Positions 1-6,683 are shown, counted from the stretch's first letter. The stretch is DNA of 13,067 nt from JAWWBN01 sp033720955 (GCA_033720955.1 JAWWBN010000093.1:1-13067); one strand, 5' to 3'. Notes: generated from the letters alone by a model not told the origin. Numbers and translations are program-made.

Positions 1-137
1 CCGCCGACGCTCAGGTTGCGGACCTCTCCGGGCTGCCAGTCCGCGGCCGGCTCGAGCCGGTAGCGCGCGGCCAGGGGTACGCGGAGCCGGGGATGGAGGC
101 GTCGCGCGGAGGGCGGCCCCCCGGTCGCGTCGCTCAT
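1..137 (-). CDS. PilZ domain protein, N-terminal part (cut by window edge)
   Basis: Only the first 45-46 codons are present; the rest lies left of the window. After a short Gly/Pro-rich leader the translation has the two signatures of a PilZ c-di-GMP-binding domain: the RxxxR motif (R13 LHP R17) followed by RVPL, and then NLSVGG at residues 41-46, which fits the [D/N]xSxxG half of the site. PilZ domains bind cyclic di-GMP and transmit it to motility, exopolysaccharide or transcription outputs. What this protein controls cannot be told, because any further domain is missing. The ATG (137-135) overlaps the TGA stop of the upstream SYLF gene (136-134) as ATGA, so the two are probably co-transcribed and translationally coupled. 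I see no separate promoter for it. Confidence 0.75.
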   Translation of the reverse strand, partial: MSDATGGPPSARRLHPRLRVPLAARYRLEPAADWQPGEVRNLSVG

Positions 138-871
138 CCGTCGGCCGGCCCCGGCCCGGCGAGCGGGGGCAGCTCGCGCAGCCGGTCCATCAGAGCACGT
201 GCCTCGGGCGGCGGCGCGGCGACCCGCCCGTCGAACAGGATCTGCTCGGGCCAGAGCCGCTCGCCGTAGTAGGCCTCGTTGGCGCGGCGGGCGGCGCCGA
301 TGCGCGAGCCCTCGAGCGAAGCGCCGGCGAAGAGGCCGCGCGCCCGGGAGTAGAGGTAGACGTCGCGATCGTAGAGCGGATCGGCGGAGACGGCCGCTGT
401 CCGGTCCACCGGACCCGCGGCGATGCTCACGCTGCCGCCCAGCGAGATCTTCGGCTCGGCAAGCGAGCGCGCTCCCTTCGGCGAGACGAAGAAGAGCAGC
501 AGGTCCACGCGTCGAAAGCCGATCTGCAGCCCGAGGCTCCCGCCGCTGATGGTGAGAAAGGCGGGCGGGCTCCACTCTCCCCCCTCGCCTCGGCAGGCCG
601 CCACCCCCCGGCCGTGTGACGCCCCCAGGCCCAGGGCCGCCTCGGTCACCCCCGGAAAGACAGCGAGACAGCGGGTCTGGCGGAGCAGAGGCTCGGGGAC
701 GACCCGCTCGCTCCCCAGGAGAAGCTCCTCGAAGATCCGGCTGGCCGTCCGCACCTTGCGCGCCGGCTCCGCGGCGCTCGCCGGGGCCGCCGCCAGCGCC
801 AGCACGACCGCCAGGGCCGCGGCGGCCAGCCGGCCCGGCTCGGATCGGCCGGCGGGGAGGAGGGTGTGCAT
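134..871 (-). CDS. SYLF-domain (Ysc84-type) lipid-binding protein, secreted
   Basis: A 245-residue protein with an N-terminal signal peptide: arginines near residues 9-14, a hydrophobic run at about 15-32, and an ASA cleavage site near residue 33. The rest matches the SYLF/Ysc84 family along its length: CLAVFPGVTEAALGLG and GRGV near 68-90, PAFLTISGGSLGLQIG near 103-118, the GSVSIAAGP turn near 146-153, and YSRARGLFAGASLEG near 174-188 followed by N-x-x-YYG. Eukaryotic members bind phosphoinositides; bacterial ones are exported lipid-binding proteins of unclear role. The frame is open upstream to about 1192, but that part is antisense to the next gene and lacks a signal peptide. ATG 883 is an alternative start, but it lies inside a candidate -10 (TATGAT), so I prefer ATG 871. 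The stop overlaps the PilZ gene. Confidence 0.87.
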   Translation of the reverse strand: MHTLLPAGRSEPGRLAAAALAVVLALAAAPASAAEPARKVRTASRIFEELLLGSERVVPEPLLRQTRCLAVFPGVTEAALGLGASHGRGVAACRGEGGEWSPPAFLTISGGSLGLQIGFRRVDLLLFFVSPKGARSLAEPKISLGGSVSIAAGPVDRTAAVSADPLYDRDVYLYSRARGLFAGASLEGSRIGAARRANEAYYGERLWPEQILFDGRVAAPPPEARALMDRLRELPPLAGPGPADG

Positions 872-878
872 GGGCGGG

Positions 879-884
879 ATCATA
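879..884 (-). promoter_or_regulatory. Candidate -10 element of the SYLF-PilZ operon
   Basis: Read on the minus strand the hexamer is TATGAT, one mismatch from the TATAAT consensus. Transcription starting about seven bases downstream would begin at or next to ATG 871 and give a leaderless or nearly leaderless mRNA. No clear purine-rich ribosome site precedes that ATG, which fits. I see no convincing -35 box. This is a motif-only call. Confidence 0.35.
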
Positions 885-931
885 GTGGCCCGGCGGCGGC
901 CGTCGCCAGCGCTCTCCCGGACCGCCCGGAG

Positions 932-940
932 TGGTAGGGT
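932..940 (+). promoter_or_regulatory. Candidate extended -10 of the beta-barrel gene
   Basis: TGG followed by TAGGGT (935-940) resembles an extended -10 (TGn plus TAnnnT). It lies 10 bases before the ribosome site, so the leader would be very short. The same TAGnnT form recurs upstream of phoB, corA and the sulfatase-like gene. No -35 match is apparent. Confidence 0.35.
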
Positions 941-949
941 CGTGCACCC

Positions 950-956
950 AAGGAGG
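950..956 (+). promoter_or_regulatory. Strong ribosome binding site fixing the GTG start at 965
   Basis: AAGGAGG lies eight bases before GTG 965. It is one of the best Shine-Dalgarno matches in the window and supports GTG as the start, followed directly by a signal peptide. Confidence 0.75.
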
Positions 957-964
957 ACGCCGCC

Positions 965-1555
965 GTGAGACGACTGCCGATTCTTCTGCTGACCCTCGCC
1001 ACGCTCGCCGTCGGAGCGCCCTCCGACGCCGGCGCGCTGGGCCTCTACCTGGTGGGCTCGGTCGGCGAGACCTCGGCGGACACCGAGCTCGGGGAGTCCT
1101 TCCGGCGGGTGATCGACGGCGACGACGACTCGTTCGCCATCGGCCTGGGCCTCAATCTGCTGGAGTGGCTCGACGTGCAGCTCGAGTACCACGACCTGGG
1201 CGATCTGCCCGGAGGCGGCGCGCCCTGCCCCGACGGCCCCGACCCCTGCATCGCCCAGTTCGCACCCCTCGTGGCCGACACCACCGCCCTGTCGTTGTCG
1301 GTGCTGCCGTCGTGGGAGCTCACCCGGAGGGTCGAGCTCTTCGGCAAGCTCGGGGTGCTGTCCTACGAGAGCTCGCTCTCCGCGCTGATCGGCGAGGCCG
1401 AGGTTTTCGTGGATGAGTTCGACGGCGAGGAGATTCTCTACGGCGCCGGGGTACGGGTGAAGCTGCTCGGCCCGCTGGACGCCTTCGTCCAGTACCAGCG
1501 CTTCGGCGACGCCTTCGACGAGGCCTCGGTGGGGGTCACCCTCGGCTACGACTGA
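965..1555 (+). CDS. Small outer-membrane beta-barrel protein
   Basis: A 196-residue protein with a signal peptide (MRRLPILLLTLATLAVG, probable cleavage around residues 20-25). The mature part alternates hydrophobic and polar residues in short strands, for example LGLYLVGSVGE, FAIGLGLNLLEWLDVQLEYHDLG, VELFGKLGVLSYESS, LYGAGVRVKLLGPLDAFVQYQRFG and SVGVTLGYD. This is the pattern of eight-stranded OmpA/OmpX-like porin-type barrels. Two cysteines (88 and 95) in a Gly/Pro-rich stretch could form a loop disulfide. The last residue is Asp rather than the usual aromatic, a small departure from the BAM signal. The GTG start has a strong AAGGAGG site. It is transcribed away from the SYLF gene and is followed after 43 bp by the M50B-like protease. 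Its ligand or role cannot be read from the sequence. Confidence 0.75.
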   Translation: MRRLPILLLTLATLAVGAPSDAGALGLYLVGSVGETSADTELGESFRRVIDGDDDSFAIGLGLNLLEWLDVQLEYHDLGDLPGGGAPCPDGPDPCIAQFAPLVADTTALSLSVLPSWELTRRVELFGKLGVLSYESSLSALIGEAEVFVDEFDGEEILYGAGVRVKLLGPLDAFVQYQRFGDAFDEASVGVTLGYD

Positions 1556-1598
1556 GCCGCCGCGCGCGACCGCCGCGTCGCGCTCCCCGGCCGGCGAG

Positions 1599-2330
1599 GT
1601 GCAGGCGCCGCTGCTGCCGGTGGCCGGCGCCGCCCTCGCCGCGGCCCTTCTCGCCGTGGTGCCGTGGCTCTCCCCCGTCGCCTACCCGCTGCGCCTGCTG
1701 CTGACGGTGGTGCACGAGCTGGGGCACGGGCTGGCTGCTCTCGCCACGGGCGGCCGCTTCTCCCACTTCGCGGTCTTCGCCGACGGCTCCGGCGTCGCCT
1801 ACACCGCCGGCGGCTGGCGGCTGATCGTGGTGCCCGCCGGCTACTTGGGGGCGGCTCTCTTCAGCGCCGCGCTGGTGGCGCTCGCGGCGCGCCGTCGGAG
1901 GGCCCGCTGGCTGCTGGGCGGGCTCGGCGCCGCGGTGGGGGCGCTCAGCCTGCGCTACGCGCTGCCGGCCCTCTTCTCGGCCCAGGCCGGAGGGGGGTTG
2001 CTGGCCCTCCTCACGGGAGCCGGCCTGGGAGCCGTCTTTCTCTGGATCGCCGCTCGCGCCCCCTCGGTGTGGATCCTCTTCACCCTCCACCTCGTGGCCT
2101 TCTGGGGCTGTCTGGGGGCGCTGGCCGATCTCTGGGCGCTGGCCGGGCTGTCGCGTCTCCCGGCGCGCGGAACCGACGCCCACACGATGGCCGAGCTGGC
2201 GCTGCTGCCACCCCTCTTCTGGGCCCTCGCCTGGGGGGCGATCGCCCTCCTGCTGATGGCCGCCGCCCTCTACCGCACCTGGCTCGCGCCGACGGCCTCG
2301 GAGGCCTCCTACTCCACCCGGCCGGAGTAG
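1599..2330 (+). CDS. M50B-like integral membrane metalloprotease
   Basis: A 243-residue hydrophobic protein with about six membrane segments (roughly 8-24, 33-50, 75-97, 134-152, 158-180, 203-224). The second segment carries HELGH (H39, E40, H43), the zinc-binding HExxH motif, in the context VVHELGHGLAALATGG typical of the M50B-like family related to site-2 proteases. A later GTDAH (Asp193) just before a W-rich helix resembles the second conserved motif, whose Asp could be the third zinc ligand. AGYLG near 80-84 is also family-like. There is no PDZ domain. GTG 1599 is the only start codon I find in frame after the preceding gene's stop. It has no well-spaced ribosome site, so it may depend on readthrough translation 43 bp downstream of the barrel gene. 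The substrate is unknown. The 3' end overlaps the minus-strand gene by 22 bp. Confidence 0.72.
   Translation: MQAPLLPVAGAALAAALLAVVPWLSPVAYPLRLLLTVVHELGHGLAALATGGRFSHFAVFADGSGVAYTAGGWRLIVVPAGYLGAALFSAALVALAARRRRARWLLGGLGAAVGALSLRYALPALFSAQAGGGLLALLTGAGLGAVFLWIAARAPSVWILFTLHLVAFWGCLGALADLWALAGLSRLPARGTDAHTMAELALLPPLFWALAWGAIALLLMAAALYRTWLAPTASEASYSTRPE
2309..2330. repeat. Near-palindrome that is also the tail-to-tail gene overlap
   Basis: CTACTCC (2309-2315) and GGAGTAG (2324-2330) are perfect inverted arms around an 8-base GC-rich centre in which two more base pairs can form. The 22 bases coincide exactly with the overlap of the converging genes, so both end in TAG within the arms and both proteins end YS-x-R-x-E. 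In either RNA it could fold as a stem-loop. No T-run follows, so an ordinary intrinsic terminator is not shown. Confidence 0.6.
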
Positions 2331-3091
2331 TTGACCATCACCTGCAGCTCGCCGCCGACGGTGGTGACCCCCACGTTGACGGTGCGCTCCCTGTCGGAGA
2401 GGCGCCCGCTGATGCCGCCGAAGACGCCCTGCGGCGTGCGGGTCATCGACTCGTTGCTCACCTCGTAGCCGCGGTCCTCGAACCACTTCCGGTAGTGGTC
2501 CACCACCGCCTCGGGCGTGTCGGAGGTGGTGCCGGAGACGGCCCCGGAAACGGTGTCCCCGGTGACGGTGGTGAACGGGGTCTCCCACTCTCCGACTCCC
2601 GGGTAGAGCGGCACCCAGGAGGGCGTCTCACCCGCCCCGAAGCGCGTCTGGCCCTCGGGGCCGGTGATGGTCACGCCGTCGCTGGAGTCGATCGAGTACT
2701 CCCCCTCCTCGGTGGAGACGCTGAACCGGCCCTGGGCGATCTCGTCGTAGTCGAGGGTCGCCTCCTCGCCGGTCCGGGTGTTGCGGAAGGTGATGGTGCC
2801 CGCATCGTCGTCGGTGGCCACCAGCTCGAGCTCGGGGTTCAGGCGGATCGCGGTCTCGGCCGCGGTGCGTACGGGGTCCCTCTCGAGCTCCTGGACGAAC
2901 TCCTCGAAGCTGTCCGCCCCGGTCGCCTCCTGCACCATCTCCTTGCCCTTCTTCACGGCGAAGAAGCCCAGCGCCCCGAAGCCCACCACGGCGAGGAGGA
3001 GGATCGCTCCACACCCGATCGCCACCCAGGCGAGAACCGGAAGACCCTTCTTCTTGGCCGGGGCGGCCCCCGGCGGTGTTGCGTTGCTCAT
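2309..3091 (-). CDS. Single-pass membrane protein of unknown function
   Basis: 260 residues. A short Pro/Ala/Lys cytoplasmic tail (AKKKG at 12-16) precedes one strong membrane helix at about 18-46, then KKGKEM, and an acidic, Thr/Glu-rich exported region. Residues 95-150 form a beta-rich stretch (TITFRNTRTGEEATLDYDEIAQGRF and a following EEGEYSIDSSDG). Residues 158-260 start with SWVPLYPG and contain DTPEAVVDHYRKWFEDRGYEV; this looks like the domain found in many bacterial exported proteins where a P-x-YPG segment is followed by an FYxxxL...GW helix. I cannot give it a family name or function. ATG 3091 is well supported by AGGAGG nine bases upstream. It is monocistronic here and converges on the M50B-like protease. 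It could be a partner or substrate of that protease, but only position suggests this. Confidence 0.8.
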   Translation of the reverse strand: MSNATPPGAAPAKKKGLPVLAWVAIGCGAILLLAVVGFGALGFFAVKKGKEMVQEATGADSFEEFVQELERDPVRTAAETAIRLNPELELVATDDDAGTITFRNTRTGEEATLDYDEIAQGRFSVSTEEGEYSIDSSDGVTITGPEGQTRFGAGETPSWVPLYPGVGEWETPFTTVTGDTVSGAVSGTTSDTPEAVVDHYRKWFEDRGYEVSNESMTRTPQGVFGGISGRLSDRERTVNVGVTTVGGELQVMVNYSGRVE

Positions 3092-3100
3092 GGCGGTGAA

Positions 3101-3106
3101 CCTCCT
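3101..3106 (-). promoter_or_regulatory. Ribosome binding site of the membrane protein gene
   Basis: On the minus strand this is AGGAGG, nine bases before ATG 3091. It decides the start. Confidence 0.75.
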
Positions 3107-3133
3107 CTTGAAATCGACACCGAACGAGGGATC

Positions 3134-3142
3134 AGCTTAGCA
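3134..3142 (-). promoter_or_regulatory. Candidate extended -10 of the membrane protein gene
   Basis: On the minus strand this reads TGC TAAGCT, a TGn plus TAnnnT extended -10. It would give a leader of about 35 bases before ATG 3091. No clear -35 box is visible. Confidence 0.35.
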
Positions 3143-3190
3143 GAGCGGCGCCCCTCCCGGATGGGCACGTCGTCCCCGCCGCGAGTGCGG

Positions 3191-3196
3191 TAGCCT
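3191..3196 (+). promoter_or_regulatory. Candidate -10 of the phoB-phoR operon
   Basis: TAGCCT lies nine bases before the GGGGAGG ribosome site, the same layout as at corA (TAGAGT) and the beta-barrel gene (TAGGGT). It overlaps the left arm of the hairpin at 3193-3212, so if this is the true -10 the hairpin cannot form in that transcript. I see no match to a Pho box and no clear -35. Confidence 0.3.
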
Positions 3197-3212
3197 CCCC
3201 CATCGGGGAGGC
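3193..3212 (+). promoter_or_regulatory. Perfect 8-bp hairpin covering the phoB ribosome site
   Basis: GCCTCCCC (3193-3200) and GGGGAGGC (3205-3212) pair perfectly around the four-base loop CATC. The right arm contains the GGGGAGG Shine-Dalgarno sequence (3205-3211), four bases before GTG 3216. In any RNA started upstream the ribosome site would be sequestered. There is no T-run, so it does not look like a standard terminator. The stem is certain as sequence; its function is inferred. Confidence 0.5.
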
Positions 3213-3215
3213 GCC

Positions 3216-3902
3216 GTGACCGAGGGACGCAGGATCCTGATCGTCGAGGACGAGCCGGACATTGCCGACGTTCTCGCCTACAACCTGGAGCGCGCGAGCT
3301 TCAGCGCAGAGGTCGTGGGCCGCGGGGACGCCGCCCTGGAGGCGATCCGGCGCGAGCCCCCCGACCTGGTTCTCCTGGATCTCATGCTGCCCGGTCTCGA
3401 CGGCATCGAGCTCTGTCGGCTCATCCGGCGGGAGCCGCCCACCACCGACCTCCCCATCATCATGATCACCGCTCGCGGCGAGGAGGTGGACCGCATCGTC
3501 GGGCTCGAGCTCGGCGCCGACGACTACATCACCAAGCCGTTCAGCCCCCGCGAGGTGATGCTGCGGGTGAAGGCGGTGCTGCGCCGCCGCGCCGGCGACT
3601 CCGCCTCCCGGGACGAGCTCGCGTCCGGGGCCCTGCGGCTCGACGTGGCCGGCCACCGGCTCTTCGTCGGCGGCGAGGAGGTGAGCCTCACCGCCACCGA
3701 GTTTCGGCTCCTGCGTCTGTTGATGGAGGCGCGCGGCCGAGTCCTGACCCGCGAGCGCCTCCTCTCGCAGGCCTGGGGCTACGCCAAGGAGGTGGACAGC
3801 CGCACCGTGGACACCCACGTCCGTCGTCTGCGGAGCAAGCTGGGGGGCGAGGCCGCACGGATCGAGACCGTGATCGGCGTCGGCTACCGGCTCGGAGCGT
3901 GA
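3216..3902 (+). CDS. phoB: PhoB-like response regulator (OmpR family)
   Basis: 228 residues in the standard two-domain layout. The receiver domain (about 5-120) has the acidic pair E11-D12, phospho-acceptor D55 in LVLLDLMLPG, T85 in IMITA and K107 in YITKPF. The C-terminal winged-helix DNA-binding domain (about 130-227) has LTATEFRLLRLLMEARGRVLTRERLL, then SRTVDTHVRRLRSKLG and the terminal GVGYRL. The kinase partner overlaps by 4 bp (GTGA), so this is a PhoB/PhoR-type pair. The name rests on this resemblance; no phosphate-transport genes lie nearby to confirm the signal. GTG 3216 follows the GGGGAGG site at short spacing. The leader region has a candidate -10 and a hairpin over the ribosome site, described separately. 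Confidence 0.87.
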   Translation: MTEGRRILIVEDEPDIADVLAYNLERASFSAEVVGRGDAALEAIRREPPDLVLLDLMLPGLDGIELCRLIRREPPTTDLPIIMITARGEEVDRIVGLELGADDYITKPFSPREVMLRVKAVLRRRAGDSASRDELASGALRLDVAGHRLFVGGEEVSLTATEFRLLRLLMEARGRVLTRERLLSQAWGYAKEVDSRTVDTHVRRLRSKLGGEAARIETVIGVGYRLGA

Positions 3903-5281
3903 GCCGCCGGTCCGGGAGTGCCGGGACACTGCTCGTCGCCGTCGCGACGGCGGCCCTGCTCCTCCTCGCCGTCGCCCTCTCGGCGCCCCGCGAGGGCAGC
4001 GCGGCCCACTGGGCGGTGGTGGGCCTGGCCCTCTCCCTGGCGGTCCTGTCGGGCGCCGCGCTGCTGTGGGAGCACCGCCGGCGGAAGCGCTTTGCCCGGC
4101 TGTCGGCCCGGCTCCATCGCCTGGCCGAGACACCCGTCGAGGGCGCAGAGGAGCAGCCCCCGGGGGCCGGGTCGGAGGCGCTCGACCCCGCCCTCGACCG
4201 CCTGCTGACGAGCTGGCGGGCGCGCGCGGGGGAGCTGGCCGACGAGCGCGACCACTACCGCGAGATCCTCCGCGCGCTCTCCGACGGCGTCCTGGAGATC
4301 GACGGCCACGGGCGGCTGCTGCTCGCCAACCCGGCCTTTCGGGCGCTGCTCGAGATCGACGGTGAAGCCGACGGCAGGACCCTGCCGGAGCTGACCCGGC
4401 ACCCCGAGCTGGAGGACCTGGGGCGCCGCGCCCTGGCCGGCGAGCTCCCCACCGAGGCGGAGGTCTCTCTGGGCGGAGGCCGGGTGGCGCGGATCTCCGG
4501 CCGCCCGCTCCCCGGCGGCGGCGCCCTGCTCCTGGCCCGCAACGTCACCGAACGGGCGCGGTTCGACACCACCCGCCGTGACTTTGTAGCCAACATCTCG
4601 CACGAGATCAAGACCCCCCTGACGGCGATCCGCGGCTACGCCGAGACCCTCGAGGAGGGTGCGCTCGAGGAGCCCGCCACCGCGCGAAGGTTCATCGGCC
4701 GCATCCTGCTGCAGTGCCGGCGGCTGGAGGCTCTCCTCGCCGACCTGCTGGCCCTCTCTCGCATGGAGAGCGCCGGCTTCATGGCCGAGGAGAACCTGCA
4801 GCCGGTCGATCTCGAGCAGCTCTGCCGGCGCGCGCTCGAGACCCTGGCCGGGCTCGCCCGGGAGCGCGGGGTGGAGCTGGAGCTCGACGCCCGCCCGGTG
4901 CCCCGGCTGGTCGGCTATCCCGAGGCGCTGGAGCGGCTCCTGCTCAACCTGCTGGACAACGCCATAAAGTACAACCGCGCCGGCGGCCGGGTGCGCGTGC
5001 TCCTGCGCCGTCTGGACGGCCAGGTGGAGCTGGCGGTCAGCGACAACGGAATCGGCATCCCCGAAGCGGCCCTGCCGCGGGTCTTCGAGCGCTTCTACCG
5101 GGTGGACAAGGGCCGCGCCCGGGCCGAGGGCGGCACCGGGCTCGGGCTGGCCCTGGTCAAGCACGCCGCCATGCTCCACCGGGGCGAGGTGGAGGTGGAG
5201 AGCGCCCTCGGCCGGGGCTCGACCTTCCGGGTCACTCTGCCGCTGCCCGCCCCGGGCGCCCCGGCTCCTCAGTCCACGTAG
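3899..5281 (+). CDS. phoR: PhoR-like membrane sensor histidine kinase
   Basis: 460 residues. Two membrane helices (about 10-29 and 36-57) are joined by only about six residues, so there is almost no periplasmic sensor, as in PhoR-type kinases. A charged linker leads to a PAS-like domain (about 118-218, ILRALSDGVLEID...NPAFRALLEID). The HisKA segment has phospho-acceptor H235 in ANISHEIKTPLTAIRGYAETL. The ATPase domain shows the N box (LLLNLLDNAIKYN, N354), the G1 box (SDNGIGIP, from 381), an F-box-like RVFERFYRVDKGRAR and the G2 box (GGTGLGLALVKH, from 411). GTG 3899 overlaps the phoB stop, so translation is coupled. It should autophosphorylate and control the adjacent regulator. The last 13 bases overlap the converging sulfatase-like gene. 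Confidence 0.87.
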   Translation: MSRRSGSAGTLLVAVATAALLLLAVALSAPREGSAAHWAVVGLALSLAVLSGAALLWEHRRRKRFARLSARLHRLAETPVEGAEEQPPGAGSEALDPALDRLLTSWRARAGELADERDHYREILRALSDGVLEIDGHGRLLLANPAFRALLEIDGEADGRTLPELTRHPELEDLGRRALAGELPTEAEVSLGGGRVARISGRPLPGGGALLLARNVTERARFDTTRRDFVANISHEIKTPLTAIRGYAETLEEGALEEPATARRFIGRILLQCRRLEALLADLLALSRMESAGFMAEENLQPVDLEQLCRRALETLAGLARERGVELELDARPVPRLVGYPEALERLLLNLLDNAIKYNRAGGRVRVLLRRLDGQVELAVSDNGIGIPEAALPRVFERFYRVDKGRARAEGGTGLGLALVKHAAMLHRGEVEVESALGRGSTFRVTLPLPAPGAPAPQST

Positions 5282-6606
5282 CCCAGAGCTCGCAGGGTCT
5301 TGCGCTGCTCCGGGGTCAGGTGGCGGGGGCCAGCGCTGGCGATCCCCTCCCCCAGCCGCCGGTGCTCCTCGACCAGATGGCGGGCGCGGGCGCGCATCCG
5401 GCGGGCGATCTCCGGCAGCCTCCCGGCCAGGTCGCGCCGCTCGCCGGGGTCGGTGCCCAGGTGGAAGAGCTTGTGGTTGGTCTCGTACTTGTAGGGCCCC
5501 TCGAGCAGCACGTGGCGCAGTCGCTTGCCGGCCAGGACGGTGCGGTGCTCGGTCTCCCCGCCGCTCCAGACCGGGGCCAGGTCCCGTCCCTGGAAGCCGG
5601 CCGGGGGCTCGAGCCCGGCGAGTCGCAGCAGGCTCGGCGCCACGTCGACGAGACCCACCCGGACGTCGGTCCGCACGCCCTCGGGCACTCCCGGCCCGGC
5701 CAGGATCAACGGCACCCGCAGGATCTCCTCGCGCAGGGAGTAGCTGTGGCGCCCGAACTGTCCCCGTTCCCCGAACTCCTCGCCGTGGTCGGAGACGACC
5801 GCGATCACCGTCCGGTCCTCCAGCCCACGCTCGGCCAGGCCGTCGAAAAAGCGGCCCAGCAGCTCATCCAGCCGGAAGAGCTCGGCGTCGTAGTACGCCA
5901 CCAGCAGCTCGACCACCTCGTCGGTCAGCTCCCACTCGCCCCGGTTCAGCTTGCGGACGTACCACTGGGGGATTCGCCGCCGCAGGCCCTCCGCCGCCGC
6001 CCGCCCTGCGAAGCGCCGCACGTCCTTGCGGCGGGGCTCGTAGGGCAGGTGGACGTCGTAGGTGTGGACGAAGAGGAAGAAGGGCCTCTCGCGGCCGTCG
6101 ATCCACTCGAGCATCCGCTCGACCGGGCGGAAGCTGCCGAACCCCTTGCCGCTGGTCTCCGGGTCGCCGATGTACTGGTAGGTCGCGAAGCCCGACTGGT
6201 AGGTCGAGCCCACCAGTTGCACCCAGGCAGCCGTGTCGTACCCGTTCTCGGCCAGGATCCCGGCCAGGGTGGGCACGGAGGGATCGAGCCCGATGCCGTG
6301 GTTCCAGACCCCGTGGACGGTCGGATAGAGCGAGGTCAGCAGGCTCGTGTGCGAGGGCGCGGTGTTGGGGGCGTGGGCGTAGGCGGTCTCGAACAGGGCG
6401 CCCCGCGCAGCCAGCGCGTCCAGGTTGGGGGTGGTGTCGCGCTCGTAGCCGTAGGCCCCGACGTGGTCGGGGCGCAGGGTATCCAGGGAGATGAGGATCA
6501 GGTTGGGGGGCGGCGACGAGCAGGAGGCCAGCGCCAGGCCGAAAAGGAGCAGCGCCGCGAGGGGAGCCCCGCGGCGGAGGTCGGGTCTTGGGGTGCGCCG
6601 GCTCAC
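5269..6606 (-). CDS. Lipoprotein of the sulfatase / alkaline-phosphatase superfamily
   Basis: 445 residues. The N-terminus is a lipoprotein signal with lipobox LASC and lipidated Cys29, so the enzyme is anchored outside the cytoplasm. The fold markers are the metal-binding Asp42 in LILISLDTLRPDHVGAYGY, the nucleophile region NTAPSHTSLLTSLYP (81-95), HTYDVHLPYEP (181-191), VVSDHGEEFGE with D273-H274, and the C-terminal YKYE...LFHLGTDPGERRDL. Where FGly sulfatases have C/S-x-P-x-R, this protein has T82-A-P-S-H, so formylglycine cannot form there. A Thr nucleophile as in phosphodiesterase or phospho-group-transferase members is more likely than sulfate ester hydrolysis. The substrate is unknown. 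The end LGYVD is common in this family. GTG 6606 is the chosen start; its ribosome site is weak. Confidence 0.82.
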   Translation of the reverse strand: MSRRTPRPDLRRGAPLAALLLFGLALASCSSPPPNLILISLDTLRPDHVGAYGYERDTTPNLDALAARGALFETAYAHAPNTAPSHTSLLTSLYPTVHGVWNHGIGLDPSVPTLAGILAENGYDTAAWVQLVGSTYQSGFATYQYIGDPETSGKGFGSFRPVERMLEWIDGRERPFFLFVHTYDVHLPYEPRRKDVRRFAGRAAAEGLRRRIPQWYVRKLNRGEWELTDEVVELLVAYYDAELFRLDELLGRFFDGLAERGLEDRTVIAVVSDHGEEFGERGQFGRHSYSLREEILRVPLILAGPGVPEGVRTDVRVGLVDVAPSLLRLAGLEPPAGFQGRDLAPVWSGGETEHRTVLAGKRLRHVLLEGPYKYETNHKLFHLGTDPGERRDLAGRLPEIARRMRARARHLVEEHRRLGEGIASAGPRHLTPEQRKTLRALGYVD

Positions 6607-6652
6607 GATCTCGGAAGGGGCAGCGGGGTCGGCGGGGCGGCCGGAGATCGCG

Positions 6653-6661
6653 ACTCTAGCA
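6653..6661 (-). promoter_or_regulatory. Candidate extended -10 of the sulfatase-like gene
   Basis: On the minus strand this is TGC TAGAGT, an extended -10 form. It faces away from the corA -10 candidate with 25 bases between the two hexamers, so each promoter's upstream region lies in the other's footprint. Confidence 0.4.
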
Positions 6662-6683
6662 GTCCACCGGAGGGCAACCGCGA

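Noticed and set aside
872..1192. Upstream extension of the SYLF reading frame
   Set aside because: The extra stretch is antisense to the signal peptide and first strands of the beta-barrel gene, has no domain, and would bury the SYLF signal peptide inside the protein.
3193..3212. Hairpin as an intrinsic terminator
   Set aside because: No T-run follows, and the right arm is the ribosome site of phoB.
3150..3215. Pho box upstream of phoB
   Set aside because: I find no pair of CTGTCA-like 7-base repeats at 11-base spacing; assignment to phosphate control rests on protein similarity only.
5269..6606. True FGly-dependent sulfatase
   Set aside because: The CxPxR signature is absent; the position holds Thr with His in place of Arg.
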